DNA from: Sabethes cyaneus
Taxonomy: Eukaryota; Arthropoda; Insecta; Diptera; Culicidae
Assembly (NCBI RefSeq): GCF_943734655.1
Contig: NC_071353.1
Location: forward strand, 153,836,179 to 153,900,178
Direction: 5' to 3'
Length of the DNA stretch: 64,000 bases
Under the pieces are notes generated by a model. It did no database searches. It had not been told where the DNA came from and saw only the letters and a program-made list of their open reading frames with translations. The translations under genes and the position numbers were made by a program. This document shows, piece after piece, positions 53,941 to 64,000 of this stretch (positions are counted from its first letter, which is position 1; each line of letters begins with the position of its first letter).

Positions 53941-56900
53941 TTGAGAGTTGTTGAAGACATAATTTGGGAATTAGTTTGTGACCTGATTTGAGACTTGCAG
54001 TAGACCTAATTTCTGGTATGGAGTGGGTCCGGCAGTGGAACTTGTTTTGGAATTGATTTCCAAACATGACACGAGGACTGCTTTAGGTACCAGCCAAAAA
54101 GTCTCAATACATTTGTATTCTGCGTTCCATCTCCTGGCATGATTATGCAGGAGTTGTTCTTGGTCAAGCGCTACCTGAGAGTTTGGCTCCGGGACTCACG
54201 GGAACTGCCCGCGTTTGTTTTTGCGCTTAGCCTGAGTATGGGGTGATAGTAAAGTAGAATACGTTCTCGCTACGACAGCACTAGCCAATACAAAAGATAC
54301 CCTAGTAAGTTATCCTTTCCTGTTACTAGTTATTTATTAGTTTTGTAATTACTTCTTTAACAGGAAACTTACTGTAGCATTCGTAATTCGCTCATGTCCG
54401 TGACGTAAGTTGGTTGCACCTGCTGCAAAGCAACAAGTACATGAAAATAGTTCCGCAAAGCGGCAGTAATTTTTATTTTTCGAATTAGCTCAACAACATC
54501 GTTAAAAATCACACATTTTCTGATTCATTTATTGTTATTTTTTCCATCGAAAACAAACGGAGTGAGTACAAGGGAAACCGTCGTCGTGTTTCGGAGCTCA
54601 ACATTCCGCAATCGGTCATAAACCACACGGTGAAACGAGAAATGCAAAATTGCACTGCACTTGCATGCTTGGGGCTTAAACTTTTCGTTTAGAAATAATG
54701 ATGATGATGTGCGCGCGGATACGTCAAGCCAAGACCTATGTTGTTATAGGTAGCTAAGCCAACATGGGTTAGCCAACCAACCGCCACCGCTGCTGACGCG
54801 ACTTTCGTGTCAGCAAATTGGCACGGAATAGGAATAGTTGTTGCTGTTAACTTGCACTTTTTGTTCAGCTGCTGCAACAGGTGGTGCCTGGTGGTGTGGC
54901 GTTCGTTCGTTGATAGCTATCAAAAGCGGTTGCACCGGCATTGCACACAACACACACCACGTGGGCACGAGTTTTGCGGAAGGTCGATCGACCCGCAACA
55001 TGGCACGGACGAACGGACGGTACGTACGTATTGCAACCACACAGTTGTTGGTGTAACAACAACTCTCAAAGGGAAGACACACATCACACGACTTTACCTT
55101 ACATTACTTCACGCGAGAGCGAGCCTATAAAGTTCACATTTTTTGTTTGCTTAAGTGTGTGTGTGTACGTGAAATGTTGTGTAACCGCGATTGCGATTAC
55201 TTCAATCGGACCAGAAGTTGTTGGTGTGGAATCAACAGGCTTCAGGCAATAATGCATTGCGGCAGGCCCTCATACATTGCGGGATGAAGTTAGCTCCACG
55301 AGCCACTCGCGCTCGTCTCGAATGTTCGAGAGTCTATTTTTGGCGAATGAATCGCACGCACAAGAATTCCGATGATTCATCACTGTTTGGTTGGTTGGGC
55401 CAGTCCCAGACAAGACACTTCAACGACGCATTTTTCGTTTGTTTTTGGAAGACACTCCAAATCAAATCCTGCGGCACAATTGGCGCGCGCGGTTTGGCAA
55501 GGTTAAATATATTTTCAATATTTTTGGACTGGTATTTGAACGAGCATTTCACAGGTCCTCTAAGTGTCTAGAAGTGGTTGAATCACCGCAGTAGAAGTGC
55601 ATTCTCTAATGTTTGCTATTCAAAAAGGGAGTTTTGAAACCGTTGATTGACCGTTACATATTCGATTTTTACGACCATTTTGTTGCTGTGAATAGCATTC
55701 TGTTTGAGTTGGAATTAGCACTGGTTCGTTGAAGTTTTCCTAACTAAGGTGAATCAAGTGTTTGTTTGTTTGTTCATTCGTCTGTTTGCGCGGGTATTTG
55801 CATTTGGCTCCAAGCATGACGCAATCAGCCGCTGGACAGTCCAAATACTGTACGAGTAGAGGTAGAAACGTATTTAATTAGAAGGCTTTGCTTATAAAAA
55901 TACAATTAGATTTGGTTACGTATCCGGTTGGAACGTAATGTGCGTTGGCTTGCCAGTTTTCTGTCTACTTTTTTAAGTTCTCGACTATTATGCTAGTGAA
56001 CATGCTACGACTAGCAACTATACTACGAATAAGTGTTGAAATTTAACTTGAAATCTGTCCTGACAAAGGTCATTTAATTAGACTTTAAGCTGCAGTATAT
56101 GCTGCTGAATTACTGAGTGTTATGCTTGATGAAATCTAACACAGCCAATGTTTTTACCACACATGATGAGATATGCTCCGAGAAGGTTAACATACTGTCC
56201 AATGTAATACCCAAACCATTGACGGCCTGCTCTCTGTCCAATTCACTTGCTGTTAGTTTCTATTCCATTTTTTTCCACAACGCCATCCCAGAAGCAGACC
56301 AATGTCTTCCTGGAGTGCAATACAGCCAACAACTGAAATTATCGCACGGAAGAACTTTAGCTCATCAGCGATAGTAAATTTCGGTGCTTTGAGCAAGTTG
56401 CATAAGTCATACAACGGTCCCAGGTGGCTGCCCTGTGGGACGTCAGAGCAGATATTAAACGGCTGCTATTAAAGGTGACTCCAATTCGCACCGACGCCCT
56501 TCGGTTACAATTGTACGAAAAAATCCACGTTGTTAACTAATCGGGAAAAGCGCCCCGTTTCAATTTTCCAACGACGAGTCTATGAGGTCTATCGGTCTTA
56601 TGAATGTGTATTTATGCAGCCGCTTCGTGCAAGTGGGGAGAACACCTTTGCTGAGCGGTTTGTTAAAGATGATGCTCAAAGAAGCTGCGAGGGATTCTGC
56701 GCAGTTCCTTAAAGAAAACGGGCGGAAGGCACAGAACCTTTTCGAATAACCGAAGTTTAACAAGGACTTTGGTGTTTGGTGACAACGACAGAAGCGGAAT
56801 CGATGCATCAACCTGAGGCAGACCATTTAAATAAGATGCGAAAAGGGCAGCAATATCGGCTGGATTTTCAGCAGATCGATGGGTGTAGTGTACAGATTGT

Positions 56901-56955
56901 GGCTCTCCGTCCATTTATTTAAGGCGTTCCATATCTAGGACGAAGACGATTGTGG
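53941..56955. other. Non-coding DNA, nothing recognised
   Basis: 54680-55250 is GC-richer with several short frames on both strands, which fits 5'UTR or promoter-like DNA but gives no recognisable exon. The rest is AT-rich. 56560-56914 (minus) has weak resemblance to an eroded reverse transcriptase frame (RNCAESLAASLSIIFNKPLS) preceded by eroded sequence, so a retroelement fragment is possible. Confidence 0.4.
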
Positions 56956-56959
56956 GTTT

Positions 56960-57096
56960 GGTAAATTAAGCTTAAAATGGGACATGCAACTGGACTTGAA
57001 ATTGAACTTTACATTGAACACTAAATTAGACAACTTGAATTTGGGCGTGGGCACAAAATTAATTAGACACGAAATATTACTTAAAATTACGATTGA
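56960..57096 (+). repeat. Short TTGAAATTGAAC-type degenerate repeat
   Basis: GGACTTGAAATTGAACTTTA and neighbouring words resemble the longer block at 31560-31990. Confidence 0.6.
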
Positions 57097-57100
57097 CATA

Positions 57101-58389
57101 AGGTACACCGGGGCAAGTGGGACCTAAAAAATGCATAGTTTGGGTTTATTCCTTTATGTTTTCTATACCTATGATTATTTCAAAATTCTTTCAGCATAGA
57201 AACTCTTTAGTGGTATCACTTCGAAGGATTAATTACGAAAAAGGTCTATCAATTTACATGAAATGAATCTGGAGGAGAATTTTCAAAATTATGGCGATAG
57301 GTCCCACTTGCCCCATTTACCGGGGCAAGTGGGACTTATATTCAAATTTGATTAAAAAGCATTAAATAATGGTAAATTGTGTAAGTTAATATACAGCAAT
57401 GTTAAAGCATTGCAAGAAGCAATGAAAAACAATATTTGTACGAAGGGTTCATTCAAAAATAGCGTAACAAACTCAGATCACAACGGGCGACTTTATAATT
57501 TATATAAAACACAGATCGCGAGCAATTACGCTGTAAAGCATTATTGTATTGAAATTTAGTTGAATATGTCGTTGTATCCAATTCTTGCGAGACGTAATTT
57601 AGGATTAACCGTTGTTTAATAGCTCGAAAATACGATTATGATCTGTTTGTTATACCATGCCCAATTCGGTAGAGCTACTCATAAGAGATAGTTACGCTAT
57701 AATAACCACAACACTTTATTGTTTCAATTCCAGTTGCAGATTTGCTTAATGATATCAAATTTGCCTTTCCAAATTTAATTAACATCGTTTAGGTGTAACC
57801 AAAATGTGACCAAACTGTTTGTTCCTTCAGAAGCTGTGCATATAGGCTTCTTTTTTGGGGCGCCTTGGTTTAGTCCTTTTCGGTTTTATTTTAAAGCTTT
57901 ACTGGTATAAATATTATGTAATTGAACTGAAAATGTTCGGTAGTTCATCTAAAAAATGTATTAAGACAGGAAGTTTTGTGCTAAAACACTTTATTTTTAA
58001 TAGGTCCCACTTGCCCCGGGTGCTTTGAAGTACCGACCTTATTTCGACCCATTTTTTCAATGCCGTTTGTCAAATTAAACAACTAGTTTTCGGGTGTTTG
58101 TTTGTTAATACACTCGTTATGTTTACCTACTGTCAGAAAAATATGTACTTTTACGTAAAACCAGTGGCCAAAATGTCATTTATAGAAAGGTGTGTCAAAC
58201 TTACAACGCAAATTGAAAATAACGCTCAAATTTAAAGTCCAATTTTGATGTTTGGAATGCCTGTTATAAATAATCTATAGTTTTAATACATGCGTTTGAG
58301 TTGTATCTTTCATTTCTAGAAAGGTTCGGTTGAAGAAAATGAGGTTGAAGAGAGTTATAAGCTCCGTTCCCACTTGCCCCGGGGTACCT
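57101..58389. mobile_element. 1.29-kb TIR element, AGGTACMCCGGGGCAAGTGG, TA flanks
   Basis: Inverted ends of about 24 bp lie between TA at 57099-57100 and 58390-58391. Further copies of the terminal word occur inside: a palindrome GTCCCACTTGCCCC / GGGGCAAGTGGGAC at 57301-57336 and another TCCCACTTGCCCCGGG at 58004-58019. This suggests adjoining or nested copies of a short MITE. AT-rich interior, no transposase. Confidence 0.8.
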
Positions 58390-58814
58390 TATTTTGTCTT
58401 ATTTTCTCTCACGTTTTAGGATTTACATCTTTTCTGTTCCGTTTTTTTGTTTTCCAGTCTCGTTTTTTCCACTTTTTGTTAGTTTTACTTTTTCTTTTTT
58501 TCTGTACCGTTTTCTTAGCTCTCACTGTTCTGATTTTGTTCTCTTTCCTTCTCGTTTTTCGTCTTCGTCTGTTCGATTTTTGCTCTTTTAAATGCCCCAT
58601 TTCTTCTTTTTCTGTCTATTGTTTTCTGTTTTTCCTTTGCTCTCAGGTTTTTTCCTCTCCGGTTTCTCGTCTATTTTCCTTTTTACCTCTGGTCAGTTTT
58701 TCCTGTATTTATTTTCTTCTTTTTCTGTCCCATTTTTACATCTCATTCCCATTTCGTCCCATATTTCTCCTTTTACATCTCGTTTGACCTCTTTTTTATG
58801 TTTTCCTGTTTTCC

Positions 58815-59425
58815 TCTTACTTACTTACTATTTCGGCGATAATCGGTTAACGGATTTATGCCGAATTCAGAAGCCGTCTCTACATTTCTCGGTCTTGGGC
58901 TGTCGCTCTCCAGTCGTCCCTAACGCCTGCTGCTCTACCATCCACGTCAGCAGCGCTCATCCAACGCACTATGGTCAAAAACGAGTGAAAAAATGGATGC
59001 AATTAAGATACGTATGCTGATAAAATATAGGTAATCATATGTAAAATTTTCCGGGAAATCGCGTAGAGCCGACCCATTTACTGTTTGTCATCGAAAAGTG
59101 CCCCATTTTGCTCATTTTCCCCTATTTTGAACATTTCTTTACTTTTATTGGACTATTCCAAGCAAGGATTTTTATAAAACAAAACCTGAAAACCTGTTCA
59201 TTTTGTGTAAAAAAGACCACAGAATCGAATAGGGATTATTTTATTTAGTTTAGAGCACATAAATTTTTTTGGTTGAGTTCCCGCTTCCAAACCGACGATA
59301 CCAAACGGGAAATAATTCTTAATTGCATCCGTTTTTTCTCTCCTTTTTAGCCCATAGTGCAACGGGTACGGGGTCTGCCTCGAAGTCGTCGACATCTGCT
59401 TCTCTGCTAAATATTATTTTCGTTT
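58815..59425 (-). pseudogene. Non-LTR ORF2 C-terminal tail, split by a MITE
   Basis: After removing 58967-59364 the minus strand reads RGRPRTRWMSAADVDGRAAG followed by VRDDWRATAQDREM. This is the basic C-terminal end (GRPR.RW...WR..AQDR..W) of RTE/CR1-type non-LTR proteins. It is followed by stops. Confidence 0.7.
58967..59359. mobile_element. 393-bp MITE with CACTATGG ends and 5-bp TSD CAACG (Transib-like)
   Basis: The ends CACTATGGTCAAAAACGAG and (complement) CACTATGGGCTAAAAAGGAG continue as inverted repeats to TGGATGCAATTAAG, about 40 bp. CAACG flanks at 58962-58966 and 59360-59364. Transib elements have 5-bp duplications and CACWATG termini; CACTA-type elements make 3-bp duplications, which do not fit. 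No transposase is present, so the assignment is inferred. Confidence 0.8.
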
Positions 59426-59984
59426 TGCTATTTTCTTCTATCGGCTTTCTTTATTCTCTCTCTATCATGCTTTTTTCCTTTTGGTTTCTCTTCGTTTTCT
59501 GTTCCGTTTTTGCTTTCCATGTTTTGTTTTCTTTCTTTTTCTTTTTGGTTTTCCACCTTTTCTTTCCCGTTTTTTCTTCTTTTTATGTTCCTTCCCTCTT
59601 TTGCCTCATTTTTTCTCCTTTTCTCTCCTTCTTTTTCCTTTTTTGCCGGCCTTTTTCCTGTCCCGTTTTTTGCTCTTTTCAATCTTAAGTTTCTTTTTTC
59701 TGTTCCGTTTTTGATTTCGTCTTCCGTTTTTTTCAGTCTCATTTGTTTTCTGTCCCGTTAATTTTTTTTTTATTTTTGTTTTCGTCATATCCGTTCTTCC
59801 TCTTACTGTGTCCCGCTTTTCCTCCTTTTCTAACCCATTTAATCCTTTTTTGTCCCTTTTTTCTCCCGTTCTGTCCATTCTGTCCAGTTTGTCATCTTCT
59901 TCATTATTTTTCCTGATTTTCTCTCATTTTTCTTTTTTTCCGCTTTCCTTTTTATGTCCAGTGAATCTTTTTTGGTCTCATTTT

Positions 59985-60433
59985 CTTAATATTTTTTTGA
60001 AACGATGATTCTACAAACCATAGAGGCGCTGGACAAAAGAAGTCTGCACAACCCCCCTTATTACAATTTGTGTCTAAAAATAGCCCAACCTATGTCGCTA
60101 TGGTTAATAAGGGAGGTTGTGCAGACTTCTTTTGTCCAGCGCCTCTATGGTTCAAAGGTACACGGGTACCAGCGAGCCACACGCCCTGGCAGGAGTTGTG
60201 GGTTCAAATCCGGTTATAATCTCTGATTATAGCTTGGTTCGACCCATGCATCTTCCAGCATTGGACAAAAGATAGGAGTCACAACGACAACTTGTTAAGC
60301 ATAGCTACCTATTACCCCCCCCCCTTCCTTTCCACTCTTTCCCCTTCATTCCCTAAAAAAAAATCCTTCATCACTTTCCCTTACCGTCCCTTCATCAATT
60401 GTAGAATCATCGTTTCAAAAAAATATTAATATA
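59985..60433. repeat. Hairpin repeat with ends TTTGAAACGATGATTCTACA
   Basis: The ends are inverted over about 30 bp. Inside, 60017-60062 and 60105-60152 form a stem of about 45 bp (CCATAGAGGCGCTGGACAAA and GACTTCTTTTGTCCAGCG). A relative lies at 47880-48240. The segment GAGTTGTGGGTTCAAATCCGG (60192-60212) resembles a B box, but no tRNA fold was found. Confidence 0.75.
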
Positions 60434-60791
60434 TGCCTGACCGCGTTTCAAGGTCATGACTAAAATCACGAGTTTGGTCAACTCATTTTCTTTGTTTTCT
60501 CCCGTTTTCTTCTGTTCCACTTTTTTCTCTTTTCACATGTCGTTTTCTCTTCCATTCTGTCACAATTTTTCCTTCATTTTCCTTTCCTATCTATTGTATA
60601 TAACTATACGCGGTCATTTTGGAAAGTGAATAAATGTCTGATGCGAAGAACGATTAGTTGGATGAACTGAAGAATTTCGATATGGACCAAAAATATATCG
60701 GGACGATGACAGGTGGGGTTCGCACACACTTTCTTTCCGTTAGTACCCGACTGTTTTACTTACTGAACTACTGCCGTACGCTCCAGGTATA

Positions 60792-61735
60792 TAGAGTAAG
60801 GAGGGGTAAAAGTGCGATTCAATGATTTATCGGTGCAGATTCCGAGTAAATTTTCTACATTGGCATGGATGGGTGCCTGCTTTGACAGCTTGAGTTTAAC
60901 GTAAACTTTGGTCGCGTACGAAGCATAGTTGCTGAGTTATGTGCAAACGTTATTTTAGGGTGATTTTGATGTAATTTTTCGTTATACGGCAAATACGATG
61001 TCAACAGAAGGATATTACTTGTTGAAAATTTGTAACAGCGTTTTACATCACTCACATATCTGTTTTGAAAATACGACGAAAATAATTAACAAAATATATT
61101 TCGCTTTTCCGTTATTTAATCTAACCCCGTCAAGCGCCTAGCGGGGTAAAAGTTCGATTCACGGACGGGGCAAAAGTGCGATTCATGGACGAGGTAAAAT
61201 TGCATAGCTAATTATATACAGTTTTAGGCACTATATTACAGATACTAGAAATGAAAGATCTGCAGAAAACTGTGTGCTATACAGATGTTGGCCGAAAAAA
61301 AAACAATGTGTTTCCACTGATGAAACAAAAAACAAGTTTGGAAAAGTTTCGATCTAACGGAGGCTTCAATACACCAGCGCAAAATAGAAAAGATGCAAAT
61401 TGAGAATATTCCTTACCGAAACATAACGCAGATTGAAGATAATATGGTTTCGTTAGCTAATGCTGGGCTAATTTCATGGATCCAAGCTTCGAACTTTTGC
61501 CCCGCGGCATTCGCACTTTTGCCCCGCTAGTGGGGTAAAAGTGCGAATCGGCACTTGATCAGAAGAAAGAAGAATTTATTTTGCAAAACACTATTACCGC
61601 AGATGATTTATAGTTGAATGTGAATACATTGAGTTACTGCATCACTATGAAATATATTATGTTGTTGTACTTCTTTATATCTCATGAAAATTGACGACAA
61701 CTTCAAACATCGCACTTATGCCCCGCCCTACTCTA
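60792..61735. mobile_element. 944-bp TIR element TAGAGTARGGNGGGG...AAGTGCGAT with internal copies
   Basis: The ends are inverted over about 28 bp with a few mismatches. The word GGGGTAAAAGTTCGATTC recurs near 61141-61158 and 61182, and 61518-61550 forms an internal palindrome (GCACTTTTGCCCC / GGGGTAAAAGTGC). No coding frame. Confidence 0.7.
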
Positions 61736-62040
61736 CTCCCCGCACACAGATATAATCAAATTTGATAAAATTGGGAGAATAAAGCAAAATTAGGTATTAA
61801 ACTACCTTATGTAACGGGTGGCAGTAGTTTAGTTAGTAAAACAGTCGGATACTAACCGAAAGAACATGGGTGCGAACCACACCTGCCGTTTCCCCGATAT
61901 CCCCTTGTGTGGTGAGAGGGTCTTCCAACCCAGTTAGGCAGGCAAGTGCAATTGTAATCCGGACATTCCTTCCACTGATGTATTTCCCGCTTCCAGCTTG
62001 GAATCTCCACGTGCAGGGAGTTTTGTTTCGGAGCTTTCTG
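61736..62040. other. Short spacer, nothing recognised
   Basis: AT-rich at first, then GC-richer from 61860. It probably contains the 5' part of the following retroelement relic. Confidence 0.4.
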
Positions 62041-63115
62041 CACACGCCAATGACGTGGATGGTATTTGTGCATACTATCAGAATGTGCGAGGTTTAAGAA
62101 CTAAAGTGGACGACTTATTCCTTGCATCGAATGACTGCAACTACGATGTAATCATGCTAACAGAAATCGGTTTGGACGGTTGCATCGATTCTCTTCAGCT
62201 GTTTGGATCCGCCTTCAACGTGTATCGTTGTGATCGTAGCTTGAAGAATAGTGACAAAAGTAGTTTTGGTGGCGTATTGATTGCTGTTGCTCAACAGTTC
62301 CCTAGTTCGCTGGTCAACTTAAGACATGGAAATTGTCTCGAACAAGTCTGTGTTTCTGCTGTCATCAAAGGAATGAAGTTTTGGCTTGCTGCAGTTTACA
62401 TCCCACCTGACAGAAGTAAAGTTGTCAAGTTTATCGATGAGCATATTCTCTCAATCCCTGAATTACGTGACAAGGGGTCTTCAGAAGAGAGAATTCTCAT
62501 TTGTGGTGATTAAAACCAACCGCAAATTTCTTGGTTTAATGGAGAGGATGGCGTAAAATACAACAATTCTCTCCCGCTTCCTGCTGCTAGCGCTGCTGTG
62601 GTCGATGGATTTGAATTCCTGAACTTGAAACCTTGCCTATACTGGCATGCCCCTTTGAAGTTCCAGCTGTCAGTTTCGAAATTGCGCCTCTGAACTATCG
62701 TCGTATTACCTTTGATGTTCTTGCGGACCACCTTTTGTCTCTGGATTGGGTTACTTTATTAGACGAGATCGATGCGGATGATATGGCATTGCGGTTTTGC
62801 GATGCTATTTGCACCTGGCTGAACGAGAATCTTCCCAGAAGTAGACCTCCTTCAAAACCTGTCTGGAGTGATAGTGAGTTGCACAGATCGAAACGGCATC
62901 GAAACGCAAAGCAGAAACTACTTCGTAAGCAACGAACACCTCAGAATAAACGCGCTTTCAAATCTGCCAGCGATGCATACCGTAGGCTAAATAGTTCTCT
63001 CTACACCGTACACACGTACTGCGGACGCAATTCAGATTGCGAACTAATCCAAAAAACTTTTGGACATTCGTAAACTTTTAGAGGAAAGGATTTTCTATTG
63101 TGCTGTTGATCTGGA
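62040..63115 (+). pseudogene. Non-LTR ORF2 relic: endonuclease domain and linker
   Basis: 62046-62510 reads ICAYYQNVRGLRTKVDDLFL, NYDVIMLTEIGLDGCIDSLQ, VLIAVAQQFPSSLVNL, WLAAVYIPPDRSKVVKF and ILICGD, an APE-type endonuclease whose GDxN motif ends at an in-frame stop (GD, TAA, NQPQ). A second frame (62690-63073) reads FDVLADHLLSLDWVTLLDEI, WLNENLPRSRPPSKPVWSDS and KRHRNAKQKLLRKQRTPQNK, the linker before the RT. The RT is absent. At least one stop and one frame change are visible. The clade is uncertain and differs from relics 1-4. Confidence 0.82.
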
Positions 63116-64000
63116 CTCCCGGCATGGTAATTTCTGGTGCAAAGAAATCGAAGAGCTCCTACTCACCTGGACCCGATGCACAGTGGGGAATCGCTGGCCA
63201 GCAGCCAAAAAATGAAAGTTCATTTCGACTCTCCGTTGTATTTTTCCTGTGATTCTACACTATTGAAGTGTTCAAATCCAAAATTTTAGATCAATATGAT
63301 AAAATTTGAATTTTCTATGAATCTTGAAAGTATGCTATCTCAGCATGTTTTAGCGTTTTTTTGAAAAATAACCCAATATTTCAAAACATTCTAGAGGTCT
63401 AATAGTAGCTCGGATTTCAACGATGTCTAAGAAAAAGTTTTTCAAAAAATGGTGCTGAATAAAGCCCATTGATTGAGTATGCTGTAATTTTATCATAGTA
63501 TGCCACAATTTTAATTTTCATTAAAAAAGTGCCATATTTTCGCGTAAAACACGCTTAAAAGTTTTGAAGCCAAGGTTCGCCTCTATTGACACTACCGGTA
63601 AAAGTTGGCGTAAAATATGAGCTTTCAAATGGATATAGTCTCATTTAGCGCAGAGTAGCGCAGAGCACAGATATTACGCTTGTAAGGCTACTATATCAGA
63701 ATTCAACAATATAGACAAAATGCAAACACTCAAAGTAAACGTAGGATATCTTAATTATGGGATATCTCCTTTACATGGTTGGATAAGCTGCTTCGAATGT
63801 ATGGTCCATATTGCATATTGACTAGATTTTAGAGGTTGGAGGAAATCTGGAGGATACAGCGATAGTAATGACGGAAATACAGCTCAAAGATCTTATGCCA
63901 ATCCTGGTATTAGTTTTGAAATCACGGGTATAGATATGAAATTAATTAGGGTAACGACCCCAGAATTCGCCCCTTTTATCAGGTTTTTATGCTGTAAAAT
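63116..64000. other. AT-rich DNA to the window end, nothing recognised
   Basis: No open frame, terminal repeat or RNA gene was supported. Confidence 0.45.

Larger units (their letters stand above)
58390..60000 (+). repeat. Pyrimidine-rich low-complexity tract (interrupted)
   Basis: 58390-58800 and 59410-59985 are dominated by TTTTCTTCTTTTTCTGT and TTCCGTTTTT words with very few G or A, so open frames on both strands are compositional (Phe/Leu/Ser or Lys/Arg strings). A further piece is at 60485-60590. A degenerate repeat of 20-25 bp (TTTTCTGTYCCGTTTTT) is suggested. The interruption holds a non-LTR tail and a MITE. Confidence 0.8.

Noticed and set aside
54800..55260. Possible conserved 5' exon or promoter of a further gene
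   Set aside because: GC-richer and open in several frames, but no splice-bounded frame, start context or recognisable protein could be supported.
58374..60008. Long open frames on both strands in the pyrimidine-rich tract that look like multi-pass membrane proteins (plus) or Lys/Arg-rich proteins (minus)
   Set aside because: Composition alone explains them: T/C-rich DNA encodes Phe, Leu and Ser with few stops on one strand and Lys, Arg and Glu on the other. There is no start context or domain.
60165..60240. Possible tRNA gene (GTGGGTTCAAATCCGG)
   Set aside because: A B-box match without an A box or a cloverleaf. It is more likely part of the dispersed hairpin repeat.

Overview
The window looks like a piece of a transposon-rich mosquito nuclear genome, most likely a culicine. 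This is inferred from three insect single-copy genes with small introns or none, the 5' end of a fourth, and an unusual density of nested DNA-transposon relics, tRNA-derived SINEs, non-LTR elements and one Penelope-like element. Nothing looks bacterial or viral. I could not run any search, so the species and family names of repeats are tentative.

Layout. 1-14.2 kb is a nest of transposable elements. An apparently intact Jockey-type retrotransposon (ORF1 + ORF2, poly(A), target-site duplication) sits inside a small TIR element. Next to it is a 1.9-kb TIR element, one of whose target duplications was then hit by a MITE, which was itself split by a 3.3-kb composite insertion. 14.4-17.3 kb holds two convergent housekeeping genes: Utp25 (nucleolar rRNA processing, +) and mRpL40 (mitochondrial ribosome, -). 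17.6-23.8 kb is a composite block with two inverted arms of about 1 kb and at least six nested TIR elements. It separates mRpL40 from a divergent COX7A gene at 24.05-24.55 kb; COX7A has three exons and no long open frame. 26.6-30.5 kb is a pile of broken non-LTR reverse transcriptase copies.

At 32.5-33.5 kb lie a probable promoter, the 5'UTR and the first coding exon (23 codons) of a Clic (chloride intracellular channel) homologue. No second exon was found, so everything to the right may lie in a first intron of at least 30 kb. That stretch contains an RNase H-bearing non-LTR relic (34.4-36.4 kb), a Penelope-like element with a GIY-YIG remnant and a SINE insertion (37-40.3 kb), and a 143-bp tandem repeat family with an exact 429-bp trimeric duplication (45-51 kb). 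It also contains AGTTTCAGA-type minisatellites, a Jockey-like relic (51.5-53.4 kb), two TIR elements with internal palindromes (57.1-58.4 and 60.8-61.7 kb), a pyrimidine-rich tract carrying a Transib-like MITE (58.4-60 kb), and a broken endonuclease/RT relic (62-63.1 kb).

The genes do not form a pathway, although Utp25, mRpL40 and COX7A are a compact cluster of growth and mitochondrial genes. I see no convincing new protein-coding system. The most interesting material is structural: empty-site comparisons within the window that fix transposon ends and their order of insertion, a group of MITE families sharing a TGACGTCA plus GTTTGTTTAC layout, a 143/429-bp higher-order repeat, and a MITE with CACTATG termini and 5-bp duplications.
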